64,000 bases of DNA. Origin: Dyella flava (lineage in GTDB: Bacteria > Pseudomonadota > Gammaproteobacteria > Xanthomonadales > Rhodanobacteraceae). The notes beneath the pieces are model-generated. The model did not search any database and had not been told where the DNA came from. It saw nothing but the letters and a program-made list of their open reading frames with translations. Position 1 is the stretch's first letter; each line of letters begins with the position of its first letter. A program made the translations under genes and the position numbers. The stretch spans positions 1 through 64,000 of the forward strand of contig NZ_JADIKE010000032.1 in the NCBI RefSeq assembly GCF_016904955.1, in the 5' to 3' direction. Positions 26,590-35,243 of this stretch are shown in pieces.

Positions 26590-26630
26590 CAAACAAAAAC
26601 CCCGCGGGTTCACCGCGGGGTTTTTGTTTG
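26590..26630. terminator. Bidirectional intrinsic terminator between the carboxypeptidase gene and metK
   Basis: Perfect 18-bp inverted repeat (26590-26607 and 26613-26630), GC core CCCCGCGG / CCGCGGGG with A/T flanks giving a T-run in either direction, loop GTTCA. It serves two converging genes. Confidence 0.93.
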
Positions 26631-26650
26631 TGCCGGTAAGCGGTTGGCGC

Positions 26651-27847
26651 TTACAGCTTGGCGTCGGCGCGCAGCGCGTCGGCCTTGTCGGTTTTCTCCC
26701 AGGAGAACGCGGTGTAGGTCTTGCCGTCCGGACCCTTCACTTCGTACGGGGTGCGGCCAAAGTGACCATAGCTGGCGGTCTGCTGGTACATCGGATGGAT
26801 CAGGTCCAGCATCTTGATGATGCCGTACGGGCGCAGGTCGAAGTGTTTGCGGATCAGCTTCTCGATCTTGTCGTCGCTGAGCTTGCCGGTGCCGAAGGTG
26901 GTCACCGAGATCGAGGTCGGCTCGGCCACGCCGATGGCGTAGCTCACCTGCACTTCGCAGCGGTCGGCAATGCCGGCGGCCACGATGTTTTTGGCGACAT
27001 AGCGGGCGGCGTAGGCGGCCGAACGGTCCACCTTGGACGGATCCTTGCCCGAGAACGCGCCACCACCGTGACGGGCCCAGCCGCCGTAGGTGTCGACGAT
27101 GATCTTGCGGCCGGTCAGGCCGCAGTCGCCCACCGGGCCGCCGATCACGAACTTGCCGGTCGGGTTGATGTGGAACTTGGTGTTCTTGTGCAGCAGCTTG
27201 GCCGGCAGCACGGGCTTGAGGATGTGCTCGCGCACGGCCTCGACCAGATCCTTCTGCTTCACATCCGGATCGTGCTGGGTGGACAGCACCACCGCGTCGA
27301 TGGCGGTCGCGACGCCGTCTTCATAGCGCAGGGTGACCTGGCTCTTGGCGTCCGGACGCAGCCACGGCAGCGGGGAATTCTTCTTCTTGCGGACCTTGGC
27401 CTGCTGCTCCACCAGACGGTGCGAGTAGTAGATCGCCGCCGGCATGAAATCCTTGGTTTCGTTGGTGGCGTAGCCGAACATCAGGCCCTGGTCGCCAGCG
27501 CCCTGTTCTTCCGGCTTCTTGCGGTCCACGCCCTGGTTGATGTCCGGGGACTGCTTGCCGATCAGGTTCAGCACGCCGCAGGTCTCGCCGTCAAAGCCGA
27601 CGTCCGACGAGTCGTAACCGATGTCCACGATGACCTTGCGGGTCAGCGCTTCCAGGTCGATCCAGGCACTGGTGGTGATTTCGCCGGCGACAATCGCCAC
27701 GCCGGTCTTCACCATGGTTTCGCAAGCCACGCGCGCGCGCGGATCCTGCGCAATGATCGCGTCGAGGACGGCGTCGGAAATCTGGTCGGCGACCTTGTCC
27801 GGATGGCCTTCGGAGACCGATTCGGAGGTGAAGAGGTAGTTACTCAT
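26651..27847 (-). CDS. metK: S-adenosylmethionine synthetase
   Basis: 398-aa enzyme making SAM from methionine and ATP. Seen: [22 protein letters not shown] at the N-terminus, the [10 protein letters not shown] segment, the [12 protein letters not shown] hexapeptide region, the P-loop-like [15 protein letters not shown] and [18 protein letters not shown]. Length is standard. Its 5' UTR contains the ATAAAGAGATA dyad shared with metF and metE, close to or overlapping the ribosome site AAGGAT. It produces the ligand sensed by the SAM-I riboswitch and the precursor of the SAH sensed before ahcY. Confidence 0.97.
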   Translation of the reverse strand: MSNYLFTSESVSEGHPDKVADQISDAVLDAIIAQDPRARVACETMVKTGVAIVAGEITTSAWIDLEALTRKVIVDIGYDSSDVGFDGETCGVLNLIGKQSPDINQGVDRKKPEEQGAGDQGLMFGYATNETKDFMPAAIYYSHRLVEQQAKVRKKKNSPLPWLRPDAKSQVTLRYEDGVATAIDAVVLSTQHDPDVKQKDLVEAVREHILKPVLPAKLLHKNTKFHINPTGKFVIGGPVGDCGLTGRKIIVDTYGGWARHGGGAFSGKDPSKVDRSAAYAARYVAKNIVAAGIADRCEVQVSYAIGVAEPTSISVTTFGTGKLSDDKIEKLIRKHFDLRPYGIIKMLDLIHPMYQQTASYGHFGRTPYEVKGPDGKTYTAFSWEKTDKADALRADAKL

Positions 27848-27853
27848 CGTGGC

Positions 27854-27886
27854 TTATATCCTTCTTTACGGATAAAGAGATAGAAG
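27854..27886. promoter_or_regulatory. AT-rich dyad operator before metK
   Basis: TTATATCCTTCTTTA, CGGA, TAAAGAGATAGAA: an imperfect inverted repeat in the metK leader, about 7-40 bp before its start codon. The half-site GATAAAGAGATA matches those before metE and metF. A TATGAT hexamer on the minus strand near 27902 could be the -10. Confidence 0.5.
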
Positions 27887-28057
27887 AGGGGGACTGCGCA
27901 TCATACACGCAGCCGCCCCGTTTTTCATCGCCAAGTCTGGCAGATCCACATGACAGTGAGGCCGGATTCAGCCGGGGCAAGGGGGCGGCTGAAACCAGCG
28001 GTGGCCGGGCGTCCAGCAGCTGGCCTCGGTAGCCGTCATCGGCACCGATGCGGTCCG

Positions 28058-30325
28058 TTACGCGAGGGATTGGCGCAACTGCTTTGCGGCTTCCACCATG
28101 GCCAGCAGGGCGGGTTCGGTTTCCTTCCAGCCACGTGTCTTGAGTCCGCAATCGGGATTGACCCAGAGCTGGCCGGGCTCCAGCACGGTCAGCGCACGCT
28201 CGAGCAAATCAACCATCTCGGCTTGCGACGGCACGCGTGGCGAATGGATGTCGTACACGCCGGGCCCAATGCTGCCCGGATAGCGGAAATCCTCGAAGGC
28301 GTGCAGCAGCTCCATGCGTGAACGGCTGCTTTCAATCGAGATCACATCGGCATCGAGCGCGGCGACGGCTTCAATGATGTCGTTGAATTCGCTGTAGCAC
28401 ATATGCGTGTGGATCTGCGTGGCATCGCTGGTGCCGCCAGCGGCAATGCGGAAGCAGCGCACCGCCCAGTCGAGGTAGGCTGCGTGCTCGGCGTGGCGGA
28501 TGGGCAGGCCCTCGCGCAATGCCGGTTCGTCGATCTGGATCACGCCGATACCCCCATTTTCGAGATCATGCACTTCGTCGCGCAACGCCAGCGCCAATTG
28601 CAGGCAGACCTGGTCGCGCGGGAGATCGTCGCGCACGAACGACCACTGCAGCACCGTCACGGGGCCGGTCAGCATGCCCTTGACCGGTTTGTCGGTCAGC
28701 GATTGTGCATAGCGCGACCAGCGCACCGTCATCGGCTGTGGCCGCGCTACGTCGCCCCAGATAATCGGTGGTTTTACGCAGCGCGAACCGTAGCTTTGCA
28801 CCCAGCCGTGGCGGGTAAAGGCGAAGCCATCCAGTTGCTCACCGAAATATTCCACCATGTCATTGCGCTCGGGCTCGCCATGCACCAGTACGTCGAGTCC
28901 GATGCTTTCCTGGAAGCGGATCACGCGTTCTATTTCCTCACGTAAAACGCCTTCATAGGCTCCGTCATCGACGCGTCCGGCACGATGTTCCGCACGCGCG
29001 TGGCGAAGCGTTTCGGTCTGCGGGAAGGATCCAATCGTGGTGGTCGGCAGGGGCGGTAGCGACAGCGCATCGGTTTGCACGCGGCGGCGGTGCGCGAGGC
29101 TGGAACGGCGCTGCGTGGCTTGGGGGCTCAAGGCATTTACACGGGCGCGGACATCGGATTTATGGACGCCAGGCGTCTGTTTGCGCGCGGCCAGCAACGC
29201 GGCTTGTTCGCTCAGCGCGTGCTTGGCCTGAGCATTGCCATCCAGCGTGTGGGCATACAGGCTCAGCTCTTCCAGCTTCTGCTGGGCGAAGGCCAGCCAG
29301 CTGCGCAGATGAGCCGGTAATGAAGTTTCTTGCGAGGCGTCGATGGGGGCGTGCAGTAGCGAGCAGGATGGAGCGAGCCACAAATGATCCGTACTGCGCG
29401 ACGCAGTGATCTTGTCCAGCAACGGCAGCACCTGCTCGGGATGACTGCGCCAGATATTGCGCCCGTCGATGACGCCCGCGCTGAGCACACGATGTGGCGG
29501 CAGCGTGGACAACACCGTGTCGAGTTGTTCCGGTGCGCGCACCAGATCCACGTGCAGGCCATCTACCGGCAGGCTCGCGGCGAGTGCAAGGTTTTCGCCA
29601 AGGCCACCGAAGTAAGTGGCCAGCAGCCGCTTGGGTGATATGTCGTTGGCCAGCGCGCCGTAGGCGGCAACATAAGCCTGCTGGGTGGCGGCGTCCAGGT
29701 CCTGAACCAGGCAGGGCTCGTCCAGTTGGATCCAGGTGACGCCGGCCTGGGCCAATTGCTCCAGTAGTTCGGCGTACGCGGGAATCAATGCGTCGAGCAG
29801 ATGCAAGGCATCGCTGCCATCGATCGTTTTTGACAGCAGCAGGAAGGAAACGGGGCCCAGTACCACCGGCCGGGCGTGCAATCCCAACGCATGCGCTTCA
29901 AGCCATTCCGCCAGCGGTTTGTTGGCGTTGAGCTGGAAGCGTTGGCCGGCGTGCAGCTCGGGCACGATGTAGTGGTAGTTGGTATCGAACCACTTGGTCA
30001 TCTCCAGCGCGTGCAGTTCGCGATTGCCGCGCGCCATCGCAAAGTACCCGGCAAGCGGATCGCTATGCAGCAACGCGCGATACCGATCGGGCACGGCATC
30101 GAACAGAACCGCCGTATCGAGTACATGGTCGTACAGGGAAAAGTCGTTGACGGCGACGATCTGGATACCCGCTGCATGAGCGAGTTGCCAATGGCGTTGC
30201 CGTAGTTCCTTTGCTGTATCGAGCAGCGGCGCGGCGTCGCCATCACGCCAGTAATTTTCCAGCGCACGTTTCAGCTCGCGGCGGCGGCCGATACGTGGAA
30301 AGCCCAGATAAGTTGTGTGTGTCAT
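28058..30325 (-). CDS. metE: Cobalamin-independent methionine synthase
   Basis: 755-aa zinc enzyme that transfers the methyl of 5-methyl-THF(glutamate)n to homocysteine. Two homologous halves: N-terminal LGFPRIGRRRELK and WFDTNYHYIVPE, C-terminal TTTIGSFPQT, HGEPERNDMVEYFGE, with the zinc ligands in THMCYSEF and in NPDCGLKTRGW. Length is normal (750-760). GAGGA lies seven bases before the ATG and can pair with an upstream TTCCTC. The leader holds a cobalamin riboswitch, so the gene is shut when B12 is available, implying that a MetH exists elsewhere. A candidate operator palindrome precedes the riboswitch. Confidence 0.97.
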   Translation of the reverse strand: MTHTTYLGFPRIGRRRELKRALENYWRDGDAAPLLDTAKELRQRHWQLAHAAGIQIVAVNDFSLYDHVLDTAVLFDAVPDRYRALLHSDPLAGYFAMARGNRELHALEMTKWFDTNYHYIVPELHAGQRFQLNANKPLAEWLEAHALGLHARPVVLGPVSFLLLSKTIDGSDALHLLDALIPAYAELLEQLAQAGVTWIQLDEPCLVQDLDAATQQAYVAAYGALANDISPKRLLATYFGGLGENLALAASLPVDGLHVDLVRAPEQLDTVLSTLPPHRVLSAGVIDGRNIWRSHPEQVLPLLDKITASRSTDHLWLAPSCSLLHAPIDASQETSLPAHLRSWLAFAQQKLEELSLYAHTLDGNAQAKHALSEQAALLAARKQTPGVHKSDVRARVNALSPQATQRRSSLAHRRRVQTDALSLPPLPTTTIGSFPQTETLRHARAEHRAGRVDDGAYEGVLREEIERVIRFQESIGLDVLVHGEPERNDMVEYFGEQLDGFAFTRHGWVQSYGSRCVKPPIIWGDVARPQPMTVRWSRYAQSLTDKPVKGMLTGPVTVLQWSFVRDDLPRDQVCLQLALALRDEVHDLENGGIGVIQIDEPALREGLPIRHAEHAAYLDWAVRCFRIAAGGTSDATQIHTHMCYSEFNDIIEAVAALDADVISIESSRSRMELLHAFEDFRYPGSIGPGVYDIHSPRVPSQAEMVDLLERALTVLEPGQLWVNPDCGLKTRGWKETEPALLAMVEAAKQLRQSLA

Positions 30326-30330
30326 GTGTA

Positions 30331-30360
30331 TTCCTCATTGCGATAGCAGGCAAAGAGGAA
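30331..30360 (-). promoter_or_regulatory. Shine-Dalgarno-sequestering pairing in the metE leader
   Basis: On the minus strand TTCCTC (30360-30355) is complementary to GAGGAA (30336-30331), which contains the metE ribosome site. The stem would close an 18-nt loop just before the ATG and suggests translational control by the upstream riboswitch. Confidence 0.5.
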
Positions 30361-30452
30361 CGAAGGCAGGCGTGCCCTTGGGATCAGGTCCGTTGTGCGC
30401 ACCGTCGACCTTCGCCCCCGCGGGCGAGCTGGATGAACCGCGGGCAGGCTGA

Positions 30453-30474
30453 CGCCGCGTCGGTGGACGCGGCG
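30453..30474 (-). promoter_or_regulatory. GC-rich hairpin in the metE leader after the cobalamin aptamer
   Basis: CGCCGCGTC / GACGCGGCG, a perfect 9-bp stem with a 4-nt loop, between the cobalamin aptamer and metE. No U-run follows, so it is more likely a pause or spacer helix than a terminator. Confidence 0.4.
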
Positions 30475-30481
30475 CCGGTCT

Positions 30482-30678
30482 CCCCGCGGAGATCCAGGTC
30501 GTACAAAGTGCGCCGCTGCGAACGGAACACTCCGGCCAGGGCAGGTCTTCGGGCTCGTGGACCTGGCAGTACGCCACCTACTGTTCGCCGCTTCCCGGAT
30601 TCGCACCCAGTGCCTATGGCGAAGGTCGTTTCCACACACCGCTGCGGGGCAGCGCCGGATTCCAACCGGCTTCCCTTT
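30482..30678 (-). ncRNA. Cobalamin (B12) riboswitch of metE
   Basis: The minus strand reads GGGAAGCCGGTTGGAATCCGG, GCTGCCCCGCAGCGG, GGCACTGGGTGCGAATCC, GGGAAGCGGCG, then the B12 box AGCCCGAAGACCTGCC (30555-30540), followed by the region that would form the kissing-loop helix. These elements occur in the canonical order. It should bind adenosyl- or methylcobalamin and repress metE. The 3' limit is approximate. Confidence 0.93.
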
Positions 30679-30681
30679 TAA

Positions 30682-30713
30682 TTTCATCTCTCTATTCGAA
30701 TAAAGAGATGAAA
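30682..30713. promoter_or_regulatory. 32-bp near-perfect palindrome (operator) at the metE promoter
   Basis: TTTCATCTCTCTATTCG and CGAATAAAGAGATGAAA are inverted repeats sharing the central TTCGAA, with one mismatch in 16 pairs. It ends four bases before the start of the cobalamin riboswitch, so it overlaps the expected promoter. The half ATAAAGAGAT recurs at metK and, with one base less, at metF. Confidence 0.7.
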
Positions 30714-30775
30714 ACCTCGGCGGACGAACGATAGCCGCACGGACAGCCGGGGTCAATCCGGCGATCGCGCATTCC

Positions 30776-30847
30776 CCGTCGCCCCGGCGAAGGCCGGGGC
30801 CTGGTGTCTTTTGAGCTGCTGGGTCCCGGCTTTCGCCGGAACGACGG
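30776..30847. repeat. REP-like palindromic element
   Basis: Imperfect palindrome of two ~27-bp arms: left CCGTCGCCCCGGCGAAGGCC, right ending TTTCGCCGGAACGACGG, separated by a short AT-richer centre (TTTTGAGCTG). Arms differ at few positions. Elements of this CCGGCGAA-GCCGG type are dispersed in many GC-rich proteobacterial genomes. It sits between the metE leader and the 3' end of the minus-strand methyltransferase gene. Confidence 0.6.
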
Positions 30848-30875
30848 AGTGGGGTTGAGAGTGGGGTGGCGCGAT

Positions 30876-31763
30876 TCAGTAAACCGTCGCCCGCGCCTGC
30901 ACGAAGGCAAAAAAGAACACCGCGTTGGGATCGTTGCGCACCGCCTGCAGCTCGCCGCGCATGCCTTCAACCGTGGGCACATCCGTCTTGCCGGTCGCGA
31001 TCAGCTGTTCGGCGGCGGAGAGCAGCACCTCCTCCCAGAACTCGATCATCTGCTTGCGGCGGCCTGGTTGGCGGTTGTCCAGGTGCACGTTTTTTACTTC
31101 CGTCTGCACATCGCGATAACCGCCGGCCAACAGCAGGTTGCCGAGCTTGGCGCCGATGAAAGGATCGCCGCCGTTGTCATATTGGTGATCGTTGAACGCC
31201 ATCCAATAGCGCAGCAGATTGGGCGCGTAGGGGTCGAGGAAGAACGAGGAGTTCAGCACTTCGGTGACGTACACCGTCGCGCCGGGGCTGAGCACCCGGC
31301 GCACTTCGCTCAGCACGCGCGCAGGGCTTGGCATGTGTTCCAGCACCCAGCACAGATAGGCGGCGTCGAAGCTGCGTTCGGGAAATGGCAGGTCCGCCGC
31401 ATCGGCCTGACGCAGGGCGTAGCGTGAGTCACACCAGGCAGTCGCGCTCAGATTGCGCTCGGCAGCGGCCAGTTGCGCGGGTGAACGATCGACGCCGGTG
31501 ACATGCAATTCCGGAAAACGGCGCAGCAGGATTTCAGTCTGCGCACCCACGCCACAGCCCACCTCCAGCAAACGGGTGGCACCGCCGTAATCGATATGAC
31601 TGAACAGAGTGGATTCGAACATGCGCGCCTGACGGATCAGTCGCGATTGCTCGTCCGCGGAAAATCCGTGGATATACGGAAAATCGCCGGTCGCGATGCT
31701 GTTCATACCGGGTCCGCCGGGCTGGGGATAGGGCCTTGGAATGGAGCGTTTTTCGTTCCCCAC
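30876..31763 (-). CDS. Class I SAM-dependent methyltransferase
   Basis: 295-aa Rossmann methyltransferase. Motif I is LLEVGCGVGAQTEIL, the acidic strand end is VTGVDRS, motif II/III region ADAADLPFPERSFDAAYLCWVLEHM. The substrate is unknown; ubiquinone/UbiE-type and small-molecule methyltransferases look alike. The start is chosen at GTG 31763 because GGAGGAG lies four to five bases upstream; ATG 31706 (beginning MNSIATG) is where the domain homology seems to begin but lacks a ribosome site. Not obviously linked to the neighbouring esterase. Confidence 0.75.
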   Translation of the reverse strand: MGNEKRSIPRPYPQPGGPGMNSIATGDFPYIHGFSADEQSRLIRQARMFESTLFSHIDYGGATRLLEVGCGVGAQTEILLRRFPELHVTGVDRSPAQLAAAERNLSATAWCDSRYALRQADAADLPFPERSFDAAYLCWVLEHMPSPARVLSEVRRVLSPGATVYVTEVLNSSFFLDPYAPNLLRYWMAFNDHQYDNGGDPFIGAKLGNLLLAGGYRDVQTEVKNVHLDNRQPGRRKQMIEFWEEVLLSAAEQLIATGKTDVPTVEGMRGELQAVRNDPNAVFFFAFVQARATVY

Positions 31764-31802
31764 CTTACTCCTCCCTGCGAATGGAGGGGAGTGCGTGGCG
31801 CC

Positions 31803-32717
31803 TTATTGCGTGATGTCACCGCCCTTGGCATGCGCGCTGATGAAGCGCAACACGTCACCCAGCGTCGGCGCATCGTCATGGAACGGCCGGGACAGCGCAA
31901 AGACCAGCGCGTTATGGCTCACACCCGGATACAGGTGCAGCATGACATCGTCGTGTTTTGCCTGCAGGGCATGCGCGAACGAGATGGCGTTGGAAGGATC
32001 CACTTCATGATCGGCTTCGCCCTGCAACAACAGCATCGGCGGTTCGTGGCTGCTGACGAAGCGCACGGGTTGGGCGCGCGCCTGGGAAGCGGGGTCGTGT
32101 CCGAACATGCCCAGCATGTCTTTTTCGCTCGCCGGAATCGGCATGAAGTCATAGCAGCCGGCCAGTCCGATAAAACCTGCCATGTCGGCAGGTTGCAAGC
32201 GGTAGGGGGCGAGCCAGGATGGATCGGTCACCAGCAGGGCGCCGATCTGGCCGCCGGCCGAATGCCCCATCACAAACAGGTCGTTGTTTGCGCCGCCGAA
32301 TTCGGCGGCATGCTGATAGGTCCACGCCACGGCCTTGGCGGCATCCTGCATGAAGCCGTCCATTTTCACGTGAGGATATTTGCGGTAATCCGGAATCACC
32401 GTCACGATGCCGTGTGCAGCGAGCGTCATGCCGACAAAGCGGTACCAGTCGCGCTCACCGTGCGTCCAGCTGCCACCGTAGAAAAACACCACGACCGGTG
32501 CATGTTCAGCCATCTCCGGTGCATAGACATCCAGCTTGAGCTGATGCTGTGGATCGAACACAAGGCCGCGTCGCAGCTCGATGCCGTCGTGGTGATTGGT
32601 CGCGTTCAGCCCGGCAAACAGCGTGGTCCGGCAGCCGCCAAGCAACACAACGATCGCCAGCAAGGCGATACGAATGAAAAGTGGGGACGGAAGAGAGAGG
32701 CGGGACCGGATATTCAT
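31803..32717 (-). CDS. Alpha/beta-hydrolase (esterase-type) lipoprotein
   Basis: 304-aa predicted lipoprotein: signal LFIRIALLAIVVLLGGC with lipobox LGGC near residue 29. The hydrolase part has the oxyanion motif FFYGGSW, nucleophile elbow GHSAGG, acid in LLLQGEADHEV and His in YPGVSHNALV, giving a complete catalytic triad typical of carboxylesterases of the BD-FAE/kynurenine formamidase-like group. Substrate unknown. Lies 40 bp before the methyltransferase start on the same strand, so the two may be co-transcribed. Confidence 0.82.
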   Translation of the reverse strand: MNIRSRLSLPSPLFIRIALLAIVVLLGGCRTTLFAGLNATNHHDGIELRRGLVFDPQHQLKLDVYAPEMAEHAPVVVFFYGGSWTHGERDWYRFVGMTLAAHGIVTVIPDYRKYPHVKMDGFMQDAAKAVAWTYQHAAEFGGANNDLFVMGHSAGGQIGALLVTDPSWLAPYRLQPADMAGFIGLAGCYDFMPIPASEKDMLGMFGHDPASQARAQPVRFVSSHEPPMLLLQGEADHEVDPSNAISFAHALQAKHDDVMLHLYPGVSHNALVFALSRPFHDDAPTLGDVLRFISAHAKGGDITQ

Positions 32718-32782
32718 CGTTGCCTGAAACCATCACAACGCCGCGATGATGCCTGCATTCGCGCCGCAAGGGTTTGCGATGT

Positions 32783-33769
32783 TTATGCAGCGAGCGACCA
32801 CTCTTGCTGCAAGGCTTCGAAATAGCTGTGGGTTAGTCGCAGTTGGTCGTGCGCATTCTCGGCGCGATTGACGACATCGCGAAAGGCTGCGTTTTCCGGC
32901 CGATCCTTGGCATACCAGCCAAGATGTTTGCGGGCGATGCGTACGCCTGCTTGCTCACCATAAAACGCATACAAGTGCTCGAGATGGCCGAGCAGAATGC
33001 TTGCGACCTCGGTCGGTGAGGGCGCAGGAAGCAATTTGCCGGTTGCGAGGTAGTGCGATATCTCGCGGAAGATCCAGGGGCGTCCTTGTGCGCCACGCCC
33101 GATCATGACCGCATCCGCGCCCGTGACATCGAGCACATGCCTGGCTTGTTGCGGCGTCACGATATCGCCGTTGGCCAGTACCGGAATGCGCACGGCCGAT
33201 TTCACCGCCGCAATGGTGTCGTATTCGGCTTCGCCCTCGTACTTGTCGGCGCGGGTGCGGCCATGCACGGCGAGTGCGGCAATGCCATTGTCTTCGGCAA
33301 TGTGCGCAATGGTGAGCGCGTTCTTGTGCTGGCGATCCCAGCCCGTGCGGATTTTCAGGGTGACCGGCACCTCGACCGCATCGACCACCGCCTTGACGAT
33401 GCGCGTCACCAGTGGCTCGTCCTGCAACAATGCCGAGCCCGACCAGACATTGCACACCTTCTTGGCCGGACAGCCCATGTTGATGTCGATCATCTGCGCG
33501 CCGTTGGCCACATTGAAGCGGGCTGCCTCGGCCAGCATGGCCGGGTCGTAGCCGGCGATCTGCACGCTGACCGGCTCCGGCTCGCCTTCGTGGTCCATGC
33601 GCTTGATGGACTTGCGCGTCTGCCACAGGCGCGGATCGGAAGCGGTCATTTCAGACACGGCAAGGCCCGCGCCGAGCCGCTTGCACAGCAGGCGGAACGG
33701 CTTGTCAGTGACACCGGCCATGGGGGCCAGCACCACCGGTGGGTCAATAAGGTAGGGTCCGATCTGCAT
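32783..33769 (-). CDS. dusB: tRNA-dihydrouridine synthase B
   Basis: 328-aa FMN enzyme reducing specific uridines in the tRNA D-loop. Seen: VLAPMAGVTDKPFR at the N-terminus, DINMGCPAKKV with the catalytic Cys, LKIRTGWD, VHGRTR and the FMN phosphate motif IGRGAQGRPW, then the C-terminal helical RNA-binding part. VTLKIRTGWD and the ARKHLGWY segment fit DusB. In enterobacteria dusB is followed by fis; here no fis follows. Confidence 0.92.
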   Translation of the reverse strand: MQIGPYLIDPPVVLAPMAGVTDKPFRLLCKRLGAGLAVSEMTASDPRLWQTRKSIKRMDHEGEPEPVSVQIAGYDPAMLAEAARFNVANGAQMIDINMGCPAKKVCNVWSGSALLQDEPLVTRIVKAVVDAVEVPVTLKIRTGWDRQHKNALTIAHIAEDNGIAALAVHGRTRADKYEGEAEYDTIAAVKSAVRIPVLANGDIVTPQQARHVLDVTGADAVMIGRGAQGRPWIFREISHYLATGKLLPAPSPTEVASILLGHLEHLYAFYGEQAGVRIARKHLGWYAKDRPENAAFRDVVNRAENAHDQLRLTHSYFEALQQEWSLAA

Positions 33770-33811
33770 CCCGCTATTGTAGCCGGGGGCGTGGACCCTC
33801 GCTGGCGGCGT

Positions 33812-35071
33812 TCAATGCACCGGATGAGCCTGACGCGCCTCAGGTTGGTGCTTGTGCCGGAACAACACCGCGAAGAGCACCGCGACCGCCAGCGCATACA
33901 TGGCAAAGGTCATCCAGATGCCGTGCCATTCCAGCGTATGGTCGGCGCGGGTGAAATAGGTATCGATGATCACGCCGCTGAGGGAACTGCCCAGCACGGC
34001 ACCGACGCCGTTGGTCATCAGCATGAACAAGCCTTGCGCACTGGCGCGGATCGCCGGGTCGCTCTGGCCTTCCACGAACAGCGAACCGGAAATGTTGAAG
34101 AAGTCGAAGGCCATGCCGTAGACAATGCATGACAGCACGATCATCCACAGGCCGGGGCCCGGATTGCCGAACGCGAACAAACCGAAGCGCAAGGTCCAGG
34201 CGATCATGCTGATCAGCATCACCATCTTGATGCCGAAGCGCTTGAGAAAGAACGGAATGGCCAGGATGAACAGCGTTTCGGACACCTGCGAAATCGACAT
34301 GATGATCGCGGGATAGCGCACGGCGACCAGATCTTTGAAGGCGTCGACATGCGAGAAATCGTGCAGGAAGGTGTCGCCGTAGGCGTTGGTCAGCTGAAGC
34401 GCCGCGCCGAGCAACATCGCGAAGATGAAGAAGATCGCCATCTTCCCGTTCTTGAACAGCGCGAAGGAAGTAAGGCCGAGCGCATCCACCCACGAACGAT
34501 GATCCTTGCCGCGCAATCGCGGCGGGCAGGGCGGCAGCGTAAAGGCGTAGACGCCGAGTATCAGCGCGGCGGCTGCTGCCACGTAGAACTGGCCGCTGGT
34601 GGTTTCCAGATGCAGCAGGCTTACCATCCACATCGCCACGATAAAGCCCACCGTGCCCCACACGCGGATGGGCGGATATACGCGCACCACATCCACGCCA
34701 TCCCGCTTCAGGGCGTTGTAGGCCACGGTAATGGACAGCGAGATCGTCGGCATGTAGCACATCATGTTGATCAACATGATCCAGAACAGCGTGCCCGGAT
34801 CGTTGATCATCGGCACGACGCACAGCACGCCGGCGCCGAGGATGTGCAGGGTGCCGTACAGGCGCTCGGCACGAATCCACTTGTCGGCAATCACGCCGGT
34901 GATGGAGGGCATGAACAGCGAGGCCAGCCCCATGGTCGAGAAGATCGCGCCGAACTGCTCACCCGACCAATGACGGTTCTGGAACCAGTAGGCGCCGATG
35001 GTGATCAACCAGGCGCCCCAGACAAAGTACTGCAGGAAGTTCATCGCGATGAGTCGCAACTTCAGGCTCAT
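33812..35071 (-). CDS. MFS transporter, nucleoside:H+ symporter (NupG-like)
   Basis: 419-aa inner-membrane transporter with about 12 hydrophobic segments. The N-terminus RLIAMNFLQYFVWGAWLITIGAY and the following GLASLFMPSITGVIADKWI are characteristic of the nucleoside:H+ symporter family (NupG/XapB). The start is set at ATG 35071 (MSLKLR), where family similarity begins; the ribosome site is weak. Substrate assignment is by family resemblance only. It is separated by 42 bp from dusB on the same strand. Confidence 0.8.
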   Translation of the reverse strand: MSLKLRLIAMNFLQYFVWGAWLITIGAYWFQNRHWSGEQFGAIFSTMGLASLFMPSITGVIADKWIRAERLYGTLHILGAGVLCVVPMINDPGTLFWIMLINMMCYMPTISLSITVAYNALKRDGVDVVRVYPPIRVWGTVGFIVAMWMVSLLHLETTSGQFYVAAAAALILGVYAFTLPPCPPRLRGKDHRSWVDALGLTSFALFKNGKMAIFFIFAMLLGAALQLTNAYGDTFLHDFSHVDAFKDLVAVRYPAIIMSISQVSETLFILAIPFFLKRFGIKMVMLISMIAWTLRFGLFAFGNPGPGLWMIVLSCIVYGMAFDFFNISGSLFVEGQSDPAIRASAQGLFMLMTNGVGAVLGSSLSGVIIDTYFTRADHTLEWHGIWMTFAMYALAVAVLFAVLFRHKHQPEARQAHPVH

Positions 35072-35243
35072 GGGCTGGTTTCCCGCATGGATTGTCCCCG
35101 TGTCTGGCCGGGGACGATCCCTAGGCCACAATCGCGATCAGCGTAGAGGAACCGGGCGCCGGCGGGCAAGGCGCGGTGCGGGGTGGCGCGTGCCCTGGGT
35201 GCAGGGCGCGGCTACACTTGCCCCAGTTTGCCCGGAGCCATCC

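Noticed and set aside
26624..27883. 419-aa plus-strand frame opposite metK
   Set aside because: Shadow of metK, starts inside the bidirectional terminator.
27967..27993. TTCAGCCG/CGGCTGAA hairpin after metE as terminator
   Set aside because: 8-bp stem without T-run and with an 11-nt loop; too weak to call.
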